A stretch of DNA of 64,000 nt from Anthonomus grandis grandis (lineage: Eukaryota; Arthropoda; Insecta; Coleoptera; Curculionidae): the NCBI RefSeq assembly GCF_022605725.1, contig NC_065553.1, forward strand, positions 1,302,001 to 1,366,000. Reading direction: 5' to 3'. This document shows positions 34,814-47,000 of this stretch, piece after piece. A program made the translations under genes and the position numbers. The notes beneath the pieces are model-generated. The model was given only the letters and a program-made list of their open reading frames with translations, was not told the DNA's origin and searched no databases. Every line of letters begins with the position of its first letter. The stretch's first letter is position 1.

Positions 34814-37160
34814 ATGGCGGATAATAAGTTTGTTTGGTGCGTTGCGGCGACCAAATTATTAATTTCCGAATATGAGAGTTACGAAATGTTATATAATCAT
34901 CAACATCCGGATTACAAAAATCGAAATAAAAGACTAGATACATATAAACGAAGTGCTGAAATAATAAATACAGTAAGCAAAGGTTGCAAGGTGGAGGATA
35001 TTAAAAAAAAACTAAATGGGTTAAGAAGCCAATATTTATCAGAGAAAATGAAGGTAAATATTTTATTTTTTTATAACATTTTACTTTTTGGTTTATTGAC
35101 ATATAATACAATTAAAAGTTAATTATTTATTATTTTATTTAATGCTCCAGGTAATTCAGTCCAAAAAAAGTGGAGCCGAAGAGCATGATGTTTATAAGCC
35201 TAAGGTGTATTGGTTTCCTTTATTAAAATTTTTGGACAAGTCAACAGAAGCTGATACATCAGAATCCAATTTAGAAATCCAGTCTGAACAATCCCAAGCG
35301 GGAAGTGACATTTATAATGCCATAAATCAAAATAATGTAAGTTATATGATTATACAGGGTGATTCATTAATATTGCACGAAAATGAAATGCCGGTTTTTT
35401 TGGGTTAAATTATGACGAAAAGTTCCTATAAACATATGTCCGAAAGTGCTTCGTTTCCGAGATACAGGGTGTTCAAATATTCTTTTTTCAAACGTTTGCA
35501 TTAAACTAATTTTTTTATCGAAAACGGAGGGAGATACGAAAAACACCCAAGAGTTGAAACAATTCCATCTTTAGTTGCGTCATCCAAAAAATGTACAGGA
35601 GGTTCAAAAAATCTACTAGGTGCTATTTTTTGTACAAAAAACCTAACCCGCTTACCCCGTGGGCACGTCCCTGGAATAACAAATCAACTGTCATATGTCA
35701 AAAAGATACATCATTAAGATATCCAGAAATGGTGTGAATGACATTGCAAACAGCAAAGGCATTTCTTAGATATTAATAAAAAATCGATTTTTTAAGAAAA
35801 TTTGAACACCCTGTATCTCGAAAACGAAGCACTTTCGGACATATGTTTATAGGAACTTTTCGTCATAATTTAACCCAAAAAAACCGGCATTTCATTTTCG
35901 TGCAATATTAATGAATCACCCTGTATATAATTTTCTTGCCATGGAACTTTTCCAGAACCGTTATAATATGATTTAAATGCATCTCTTATTTCTCGACCAT
36001 GGCGGTTCCCTCCAATATGAACCTGTCTTGTAAGAACTTGCATTTCCTGAAGATCTTCATCGATATGAACGTCTTGGTATTGAAAACCATTTTCAGTTCG
36101 AGTAAAAACGTCATGGCGTGTATATAGATGTTTTCGTCTTTCAGTTAACAGATTATGTAATGTGCAAGCAGCAAGTGTGATGCATGTAACTTTTTCAAGT
36201 GCTAAATTAATTGCAGTTAAAAAAACTCTGAATCGGGTTGCTAATATTCCGAAGCTACTTTCGACCATTCGTCTTCCACGAGATAGTCTGTAATTAAATA
36301 TTTTTTCTTCCTTAGTTATATTTTTTAAAGAATACGGTTTCATAACATTGTAGCTCAGAGGAAACGCGTCATCAGCTAGAACAACATAGGGCATGGTAAT
36401 ATTTGTGTTCGGAAGATTTTTGCAGTCGGGAATGTTTAATATTGTTCTGTCTAGTAAGCATCTTCTTAGTTGGCTTTTAGCGAACACCCCACTGTCACCG
36501 ATTCTGCCATTCGTTCCAACATCTACATACACAAATTTATAGTCGGCGTCAGTGAGAGCAAATAATATGATACTATGATAAGACTTATAGTTAAAGAAAT
36601 GAGAGCCGCCCATTTCCGGACAATTAATTCGAATGTGTTTTCCATCCATTGCTCCAATTGTATTGACCACATTCCATTTGTTTTCAAACTCCTTGGCAAT
36701 ATTTTCCCATTCCTCTCTAGTTGTTGGTGTCTGTAAGAAAAATAAATATTTTAAAAGTTTATCTAACACATTTTTTTATTTACAGGATGACACCAGTGAA
36801 AAGGCAGAAACTACAACTTTAGCTTCCAAATCTGCTACAGATGGCATAAAACCAGCGGTTTCCATAAATAAAAAAAGAAAATCTATTCCTTACGATGACC
36901 TACTAGTTAAAGCTTCTGCAACCATGTCAGAAATGGGTAAAATTGTGAAACAAACTTCAGTGCATAATCAAACACAGGATGATGCCCTAGATACTTTCGG
37001 GAAATTTGTAGTATCTGAATTACGTGGGATACAGGGAGCCAGTAATGAGTTTGTACTAAGGCAAACAAAACGCAAAATTCAACTAATATTAATGGATACT
37101 TGGGATACTCTTGATCAACCGACCAGGCTATTAAGTCCAGCCTCATCCCAAGAATCATGA
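34814..37160 (+). CDS. MADF/BESS-type accessory protein of H2
   Basis: Exons 34814-35053, 35151-35336 and 36786-37160 join in phase 0 with GT-AG introns to 266 aa. MADF (about residues 1-105) has TKLLISEYESYEMLYNHQHP, VEDIKKKLNGLRSQYLSEK and DVYKPKVYWFPLLKFL. The C-terminus has a BESS-like segment (LDTFGKFVVSELRGIQ). The Myb-like partner of Harbinger elements takes the transposase to the nucleus and to the ends; the same role is likely here. Intron 2 contains both the MITE and the opposite-strand transposase exon 2. No stop or shift was seen, so it may still be expressed. Confidence 0.85.
35353..35925. mobile_element. Mariner-type MITE
   Basis: 573 bp with nearly identical inverted arms of about 125 bp starting TACAGGGTGATTCATTAATA, flanked by TA (35351-35352, 35926-35927). 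No coding capacity of its own. Another TACAGGGTGTTC box lies inside each arm. It inserted between the last codons and the stop of the H2 transposase and in an intron of the accessory gene. Confidence 0.9.
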
Positions 37161-37901
37161 AGGTCATTACCACAGCCACCCCATCATAGTTATACTCCGT
37201 TGGAGTATAATTTTAATAATAATTTCAATGAAGAGAATGGGCTAACCAATTCCGATAATTTGATTAGCGATGCACTTAGAATGGCTAACGTGACAAGCAC
37301 AGATTTTCAGCAAGAAAATATTTGAAGAAATATTGATTTGTATTATTTCATTTTTTTTGTTCCTATTTAAGTTCTAGTTTTGTTATAAATAGAAATAAAG
37401 AATCATTTTTATTATTTTTTACAAAGTAATTTTACTACATACCTTCAGATATTCATTTTTCAATGCCTGATATATGGCCTTGGACGTTTCCGGGATTATG
37501 CCTGATAGGGTACATTGAGGTATACGACTGCTGTATTGAAGACTGGAATAACTCTCTTCAGTTGCCAGAAATCGAAGGGTCACCATAAGGCGTTCCTCAA
37601 CGCTGATAGGATTCCTTAAGTGTGTATTTTGTCGGGATATAATTGGTGCTATTTTTGAAGCAATAAACGTAAATGTTTCGTGATCCATTCTTAAATAGTT
37701 TTCATAACTCCTACTATCTTCAGATAGTAACTCTCTTAGCAGATTATGATGGATTCCTCTTAAATTACGCCTCGCTACCCAGGGTCTTTCCCAAAGTCGA
37801 CGGTTTTTTTCTTTTTTTCTTTTTACACTAAACACATAACACATTGTAACAACAGCAGCACTCATAGCAACAGCGCAAGCTAATGCACGTCTTTCATCCA
37901 T
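35870..37901 (-). CDS. PIF/Harbinger transposase of H2, two exons
   Basis: Exon 1 (37901-37443, 153 codons) and exon 2 (36730-35870) join in phase 0 to 439 aa, the usual size. The N-terminal region has SVEERLMVTLRFLATEESYS. The DDE core is intact: IGAMDGKHIRI (first Asp), FVYVDVGTNGRIGDSG, VLADDAFPLS (second Asp) and MVESSFGILATRF (Glu), then TLAACTLHNLL and GSGKVPWQEN. The last 18 residues come from the MITE, which replaces the native stop two codons later. The enzyme would cut and paste at TAA sites. The accessory gene's third exon lies in its intron on the other strand. Confidence 0.9.
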
Positions 37902-38099
37902 TTTTAAATAAAAATAACGTCGCGATTCTCTTTAAATTTTACAAAGTTCTTTGATAGTGTAATACTGCTCAAAAACTTTTCTTAAAAGAACTAGAATCAA
38001 ACAAAATGTTTTATAAAAGATCTTTGTCAAATATCTTTTATAGTCTAATACCGGCCTAAGTCAGTCCTCTATGAAAAAAGGAATGGTCTAAGATGCGTG

Positions 38100-41000
38100 T
38101 TAACTCCAACTGAGTTCGTATCCCTGCCAGTTTGCACTTGGGGCAAGATGAACCGTGCGGCCGTTGTAAAAGAAAGTCACTATGCCTCTGTAAGCCATCC
38201 GTGGTACACCGCCCTATAATATTTATTTATTAATATTAAGGATACAAACGGCTAAAACCCACTACAGTTAACATATATGTCATAAGCAGTAATTATTTAA
38301 TAATTATATGAATGAAGTTATAAATTAATGTGCATAATAATAATTTAGTATAAAAGAAAGATTAAGAAAAAAATATAACTTAGTTATATTTTTTTATTTA
38401 TATTACCACTTGTTCCTTTAAACTTAAATCTCCTAAAATTAATGGAAATACTGATTAAATCAATTTAAACTATGTTATCGATGGACACGCTCGAGTGAAG
38501 GCGACTAAAAGCTGATTTATGTTTTATTTTTAAGAGGCCACCACTCGCCAAAATATATATGGGCTTTATAATGCTTTGAATATCCGGCATATTTTCTGCA
38601 CGGTTTAAGCTAAAAGTATAATTTAAAAACTATTCAATAAAAAGACATATTTGTCATGTCTCTGTTGAATCAGAATTTTGATTTTTGTTTTTGAATTTGA
38701 GAAATCGGCTGGTAAAATAATTAAATTTGAACCCTATTTTCAAAAATTAATTCTGTAATGTTGAAGGCCTAAATCCAAAAACGGCTTCAATAGAGACATA
38801 GCTTTATGTTTTATCTTTACATTGGTACCAAACATTACCTATTTTTATGAAATTTAGACAATGAAATTACGGAACTACTGAGCCCTTCCTGAAATTATTT
38901 AATTCGAATATATTTGGAATTTAGTGTCGCCGATCCACGTGCATTTTCTCGGCGCCCGCCTCCTTGCCTTATGGTGGGGCGACCAGAGCCGGCTTTCGAT
39001 CTGGCTGTATTTTCTTCTTTATATTATGTATTTTATATAATTTGGTATACTATTTTCATTTAGTTATTAGTATTTATTTGGTAAGTGTTTTTTTGTGGAA
39101 GTTTTTTGTTTACTGTCGCGTATATCTAATTTTAATATCAATGAATTTATATTTTATTGTAAGCCTCAAAGCATGCGGCGCTGAACTGGAAAAAATAGCT
39201 GTATCCCCATTTGCCTAATATGCTATTAGGTCGCGAACTGCTTGTTATAAATTGAAATACATAAATAATATTGTTTATAATTGAAATACTTGTTATAAAA
39301 ACTGGAGTTCTACGTCAACTGCGATGGAAGCAAGCGTTATTGCTGAAGGATTTTGTGCCAGCATTAAAATATATAACCTTATATATAATAAAATGATTGC
39401 AGATGGCGATAGTAGCTACTATAAAAAAATTCTGGATAGTAGATCTTATGAAACATGTACTGTACAGAAAATAGAATGTACAAATCATTTGCTCCGGCAC
39501 TATTGTAACAAACTAAAGGATATTTCTAAATCAAGAGGTATTCCTGGAAGCTTGAAAATTGTTTTCAGCAACAATATACTACGTTGCAGAATGGCTATTG
39601 TTAAGGCTGTACAATATAGACGAAACGAAAATAATATTTCTGCTGAAGACAAAATTAAAAACCTTAGGGATGATATTTGTAATAGTGCAAGTCATATATT
39701 TGGTGAACATAAATATTGCTCAAAAATTAAGTATTTTTGCACAAAAACTGAAAGTGATGTCAATAATTATATGGCTGATTTTCATCTATTGGGTATCGAT
39801 GAAAAATTAATGGAGGCAGCCAGATATCTTGTACGACATTCCAGAAGTTTACTGGAAAATGTACCCACCAACATCGTGGAGCAATTTAACTCAATCATTG
39901 CTCAAAGACTTCGGGGTAAAAGAATCAATTACACCATGAGGCAAATTTACCAGGACCGGTGTTATTCCGCGGTTGTTTCGACAAATTTAAAAAGACCCTT
40001 ATATTGCATACACAAGCATTTAAGTGGAGGTTACAGCCCTGGACAAAATATTAAAAGACTTGAGATAGAGAAGCAGAGGAAAAATAAGCGGGAAAAAAAA
40101 TCACACCAAAAAGACTGCTAGACTTTACAGTTCGTGAACTAACTCAGCCCGATCCTCACTACGGAGAATCTTGTCAGAAGCCTGATTTATATGACAAGTT
40201 ATTCCACGATTTAAAAAAAGAATTCCTGCTTTCTTTAAGCAAATCTGAGTCAGACTTTCAAAAAATAGAACAGCGCACTAGACTTCAGTCAGATTCTGTA
40301 GAGTGGCAGCAACAAAGGAGAAGACTGTTAACAGCCTCTAACTTCGGAAAAATATGCAAAATGCGACTTTCCACAAGTTGTTCGTGCACAGTTAAAGGTA
40401 TTTTATACAAAGAGATATGTTCTAAAGCAACTTCTTGGGGCAAGAATAATGAATAACGTGCAAAACAAGAGTTAGAAGCAAAGTTTAATTTTCAAATTGC
40501 AAATTGTGGGCTTATAATTAATAGCGATTTTCCATTTATCTTGGTGCTTCACCAGATGGATTTGAAAAAAAAACTGGTTTTCTACTAGAGATTAAATGTC
40601 CCTACTCTGCTCGGAACTTTTTTATTAATGACACAATAGAAAAAAACTTAATAACTTATATAAAAATCGAAGGTGGAATATACAGTTTAAAAGAAAATCA
40701 TAATTATTTTTATCAGGTTTAAGGTCAACTGAATATAGCAAAAAAGGAAATATGTTACTTTGCGGTCTGGACTTTAAAAGAAGTTATATGTATAGAGGTA
40801 AAAATTTAAAATGGTTTTTTTTTTAAATAAAACGTTGCCTCATCTGGAAAAATTCTATTTAAATTGTTTGCTACCAGAAATTATTGATCCTAGGCATACC
40901 AGAGAATTAAAAATTAAGGATCCAGACTATATAGTTAAAGAATTTGAATTGTAAGAAATTGGAAACACAAAAAAAAGATCTTAAAAATAAATAATTTTCT

Positions 41001-44000
41001 ACGTTACATATTCAGCATTTTCTTTTGGCAAATAAAAAATTATTATTAACCATTAACTCTAAAAAGTCATATTTTCGCTTTTTTTGTTTTATTAATCTAA
41101 GACAACATTTTTCAGATTGAATAAATTATTTCGTAAAATTTCATAAAACCTATGCAGATCCGTATCCCGCGCTAGGGGCCCACCATGACGCACTTACATT
41201 TCGGATTTTGACTGAATTAAAGAATTCAAAAGTTAATTTAAAAATTTCAAAAAATCGATCTTATACTTAAGTTATTGACTTTTGACATGACAAGAGCCCC
41301 CAAAACTATTTTATTATTTACAACCTAAAAGTTTTTTTATATCACAATGATATTGAGGCAAGTTCCAATGAATGGACAAGCATTATTTATTACAATTTGT
41401 AAATGCTATAAACACTATATGGAAAAATGTTCCTGAATCTATATCCATTACAGAATTTATTAATATCATTCAAAAATAATATATAGAAAGTAACTTTTTA
41501 GAAGATATAACAATTTGTTTACTTTCATTTTTCATCATTCCAGTTCCAACTGAAGAAATTTAAAAATTATTTACGCAACTCGTCAGGTCAAACGCCAGAC
41601 ATTAGGTCAAAAAGGTACTGTCGTCGTGAGACCAAACTATAACTCTTTCTAAAAAAATTAGTTATTTATCCGGAACTTTTTCATTATTTTAAAACTTATT
41701 TGATATAACGCCCTACTGGTAAAAAATGGTTGTAAATATTGATATTATTTTTATTATTATAGCATAATATTTTATTAATTAGGATATAATTTTTATCTAA
41801 TTTAAGATATAGAAAAAAAACGCAGAGCTGTGTTAAAAGTAGAAAAAAAAAACTATATATATTTATATCTTTTTTAATATATTTGTTAATAATATATTAT
41901 ATATTCTATAAGTAAAAAAAATTGGTTTTTATCATTTTTAATACTGCGTGGTTTTTTAATATTGCGACAGAATTCCGTGACATATTCCTTGTATTTCTTT
42001 ACTGAAAGTTTTTCCTTCTGAGCTTTTAACTGACTATTTTTGGAAAAGAAAACGGTACGCGGTAAACTAAATTATTTTGTCTGCATTGCCCTATTTCTAC
42101 TATGTAATGTATTAATATAGTTATCATTCTATTTTTTATTTTAGTGAAAAAATTATTCTTTTTAATTTAACATTTTTAGGAGTAAATGAATATCAAACTT
42201 ACTAAAAAAAGTCTTTTTCCTACAGCTTTACCACCCTGTAGTTCAAAATCTAAGACGTTTAAGACACATATTAGTAAAAACTTTTTTGCCTATTTTCATC
42301 ACTATAATATTAACAACATATAGGCTTTTGTTTTTTTTTTAATTGTTTCAAATAAATGATTAGAAATGGGTAGGTATATGTATTTTTTTAATAAAAAACA
42401 CTCCGTACTATTTCGTTATAAAGGATTTATAACATAAAAAGCAAATTGATGAAAACAAAACGGTAACAAACTAAACCTTTTTTCATATTTTTTTTAAACT
42501 TTTAACTTTTTTTAATGCTCATACTGTATATTGTTTATTTTACCTTTAATTAAGGCATATTCGATTTCGATATTTTTATTATCTCAATCAAAAAGTAATA
42601 CGTTTTAAAAAGTACTAATAATTAATATTTAATGCTGCTCACCTTTTTCAGTTTAATCTTTATTAATTTTTCTTGTATAATTAATTTAAGACGTAAGAAC
42701 CGCGGCCTGTATACGGAAACTCTAGCTTGCTATAATCTAAATATTATTCCGTAAAAAAATCTAGCAAATCTAGAAAAAGAATCTTAAAATATTGCAATGT
42801 ACATTGCACTTTACAGCACCTAAAACCTTAAAAAAAATTGTTCTAAATTAACATCTACCACAACTCATAGCAACTCTTGGATGTTTTAACAACCCATGTA
42901 ATATTAAATACGTAATACCTAACCTTAAAACCTTGGTACGCCAATTACTAATTTATTATTAAAATTAAAAATATTATGCTAAAGCCGAAAAACAAAAATA
43001 TAAGAACTAGGTATAACCGACACGCGGCAATCCTACAAACATTGACTAAAATCTAAATCACCCCGAATGCATAAACTGAATATTGCTCAAACCTATTTTA
43101 AATAATCACAGGGCCACAAAATATTCCTGAGTCCGGCAACATCAAGGTCAAGCGTCGACGAAGCGAAATCATCTTCCGATTGGCATTGAAAACACGTGAC
43201 ACTAGTTAGGGCCACCGCCCACTAATAGATTGAATTTGTATACCGCCCGACCCCCCCAAAAAACGCTGCCCGCATCGAATGCAAGCAATGGCCTCTTAAA
43301 TTACTGAACGGAACTATTGATTGTAATTATTTATTGAGTAGGCTTAAATTTCGTGCAAATAAAGGGACAAGACTTTAACATCTTTTTTATGTTCATTTTT
43401 AAAGAAATACTGAGGGCCAGTATGGACCAGTTATCAGAATGCACCATTCTTTTGATTTGTATGGATAGGACCTACATGTTTCATACTGTACATTTAAAAG
43501 TTCTCTCAGGCATATTAATCTTAAATTTTTGTTGTTATATTATGCTACTTGAGTGCTTTATTTTTATTTTGTAATTGTTAAGTTTCTTCTCAGCTTAAAG
43601 CTCCTGGTTCCATAAAAACTGAAATTTCTTGGAAAATTTTAACATGAATTGGAAACACTAACATAAACAGTAATGAATTAAGGCAACTTTTCTCTACAAA
43701 ATTTTCACAAGGTCCAAAATGATTAAATGAGATTTTTGAGGATATCCATCCATGAAAAGTTACATTTCTTATTCTAAAACTATTCAATTAATAAAATACA
43801 CGGCGAGGAAACATATATTATACGCGTCTTTCCTTTCAAGTTTCAAATTATTAAAAAAACAATTAGCAGCAATTTGTGTGTCAACATTAACAACACAACT
43901 ACTATTGAAACACACAAGAAAATCTTTTATCTGGCTTGGAACTTACCCTAAAATCATCCATGAGTCCCAACTTTTTGGTAATAAATTTGTATTCATTTAG

Positions 44001-47000
44001 TTTTCTATACATCAGGCGTACTGGTCCGTCAACACTTATATTATTATTCTTGAGATCTTCTAATTTTACTACTGGCGTTTTATAGACTGCACCTACGAAG
44101 TCTCGGTCGTAGTTCTCCTAAAAAATAAAAAAGAAAACACTTCTATTAAACTTAAAAGGTTCAAACTTCCAACGCACCTTTAACAAATACGTCAAGTTCA
44201 TTTTAGAGAAGGACACAAATTCTTCGTTCAATTTGATGTATTTCAAGTGTTTCTCGAAATACATTCCGCTAAAATCAGCATAGTTTTACCATAAAAATTA
44301 ATCGTCTCAAATAAAAAGAACTTACTTCGAAACCCCTATTTTACCAAAAGTCTTAGTTCTCGATATTTCTGGCCTTATACAGGACCGTTCCTTCCTCTGA
44401 GCCGGTTCTCTGATCCAATCGTCCCAATACCTTAAAAATTATTTTTCAAATTCAAATAAATTGCACAGTATTGTTACAAAGTTAGTGTTTGTGCCCTAAG
44501 TCATAAGCGAGTTAGTTTTTATTTCATAATACAATAATAATTTAACAATAAATTTGAAAGCGTATAAAACTTAAATTAAATTTTATATATTAAAACTAAT
44601 TTATTCTTCTAGTCAATCAATATAAATATTTGAAAATATACTAGTAATTATAACCGGATTACATCAAACTTGGGTGGTTAATCTGTTTGGGTTTAAAATA
44701 TTTGTTTACGTTTCCATTCAATTATGCGTACATTAAACAGTTTTTATCTTTTCTTTCTTACTTTTTTCTTCTAAAAAATACGTGAAAAGCTTTTAAAACC
44801 TTTGATTGCAAGCATGTTGATATTCGGAGTTTTTGTACTGATTCTATAACATTTTAAAACATAACGTTGTATTATAAATTGTACAATTTTTGAAAAGAAA
44901 ACCTAACAAGCCTTTCAATTGAATTAATAATGATACTATCTAATCGATTTTTATGTAAATCCTTGTAATATTAATAAAATGTTGTTGAACAAAAAGTTTT
45001 TGTACAAATATTCCCTTAAAAATGTACATACAATACTCCATTACTAACGAAAAAATTAATGTAGTTTTTGTATTAGTTTTAAAAGTTAAACTAAACTTGT
45101 ATTAGTTCTTGTAAACAATTGTACTAATAATGGCAACCATACAATATATTTTGTCCAAATGTCTGATTAAAATTGTACAATATTTCAAGAGGAAACCAAA
45201 TAAAGCTTTTAGGATTTTCTGGTCTCACTCTTTAAGTCCAAATATTCTCTTGAAACAAAAATAATAATATTCAAGGAAATATTCCCTAAAAATATTGTTA
45301 AGACTTCAAACCAGTAAAAGTGAAAATTTCTAAACTATAGGGTATTTTAAGTAGTAATATCAGAGTCCAACCTTCAAGGTGACTACCCACTTTAAGATGC
45401 AATATCTCGAAAACTAATTAAGATATTCTCATGAAACAAACAGCATAATATTCACGAGAATATTCCTTTATGTTTTCTGCACTAAATCTTGTACAATTTA
45501 CAAAAATGTTCTATTAAAAAAAATAAATAATTTTATAAATGCTCCGGATTTAGTATACCAAATTAACTTGTATGCACTTAGGTCTGCACATGTATACACA
45601 CACATAATCCTATGACTTTTTATATGAACCAAGTGCTAGTACCAATTATTATAAAAATTCACCACTTATTGTTATGTGCAAATTATATAATCAAATTCGG
45701 TGTCATTGTGATTTGTGGAATATGGAGTCAATAGCCAGGCTTAAGACAATACTCTCTAAATGGAATTTAATAAAAAGAATCTATAAATCTAAAATTACCA
45801 GGTATATAAAAATCATTGATTTGCATTGTATTCTTTTCTTTCCAAATTGTATGTTAGTATACAAGAGTTTTGAGTGTTAGTTAAGTTCCACCTACTCTGT
45901 AAATGGATGTATAAGGCCCCTTGTCCACGGAGCCACTGGTTTCTGATGAAACTGTTTTCATACCGTAGTAACAAACCAGTTGGATACTCATTTCTCGTAC
46001 ACGGTAGCGACACAAACGTTATTAGAAAAATATCAGTATCCGATAGTTTATTGAAAGGCGAAGTATTTGGCTGGGTATTGTCATAAATTATGGATGATTT
46101 GGATCAGATGGCTATTTTGTACTATTACAATCGAAGATATAGACATAGAAGAAGGCGATTCTGGGTCTATCCCTACTTAGAAAGAAATTTAAACTGTAGA
46201 TTGTTTGTAGCCGCCTCAGAATTGCAACTAGATGATGCAAAGTTTCATATGTTCTACAGAATGACTAAAGAAACATATAGACTCCTTCTGAATAAAGTTC
46301 ATCCTGAAATAGTTAAGAGGAATGAAAATATGAGGGAATGCGTAAGTCCTGAAGAAAGGATAATGATTACTTTAAGGTAAGTGAAAAAAATGTATTTATT
46401 CGTTCTAAGGAATATTTATTTATTCATTTTTTCACATTGACATGGTAAATACATTCTGCCCAGTACAAGAAGTATTTTGGAACGATGAAACAGAAGTGAT
46501 TTCTGTGCTTGTGGAGTATGTATCAATTTGAATAGTGTTGGAAAGAAAGGAATGCTGAGAATTATTTGAATAAGATGGAGATGTCATTGTAAATATAGAT
46601 TCTCTTGAAAGATCACAGGATGTCCGCAAATCTCCTTCAAACTGATTTATATACGTTTTTGCTGGAGTCATGATTTCGTCTATTACATTCAGTGTTCTTC
46701 TTTTAAATAATTTCCATTGTTCATCTGACATGCTGGTCACTTCATCTAATAAACTTAGAAGGAACATTTTTCGTGTATTTTCGGCCCTGCCTTCTTGCAT
46801 TTGCCTTTCCTTAAGAAAATTCACAAAAGTTTTATCCACCTCATTTAGAGGCCTTTTACGCTTGTTTGCTCTAGTATGAGGTGTTGAACTGCATTTTGGC
46901 TGGGGTATCTCAGCTGAAACTGGATTTGTTTCTGTTGCTTCGATACTGGTTCGCTCTGAGTGGAACAAGGGGTTGTTCGGTTGGTAATCTGATGCCTCAG

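Larger units (their letters stand above)
34635..38056. mobile_element. PIF/Harbinger element H2, nearly intact
   Basis: The ends begin GGCCGGTATTAGACTATAAA and are inverted copies for about 46 bp with one or two mismatches. TAA flanks both sides (34632-34634, 38057-38059). It contains an apparently complete transposase (minus) and a complete MADF accessory gene (plus), plus a 573-bp MITE. Its right end is 44 bp from the MGAT1 stop codon, so it lies in or beside that gene's 3' UTR. Confidence 0.92.

Noticed and set aside
38964..39218. Plus-strand hydrophobic frame MPYGGATRAGFRSG as a membrane protein gene
   Set aside because: Composition follows the AT-rich background, there is no signature, and it overlaps the possible end of the Mutator-like/YqaJ element.
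43590..43787. Minus-strand frame just left of MGAT1 exon 6 as the last MGAT1 exon
   Set aside because: It lacks the VPR.AYRGIVTF signature, which is found in phase at 38100-38213.
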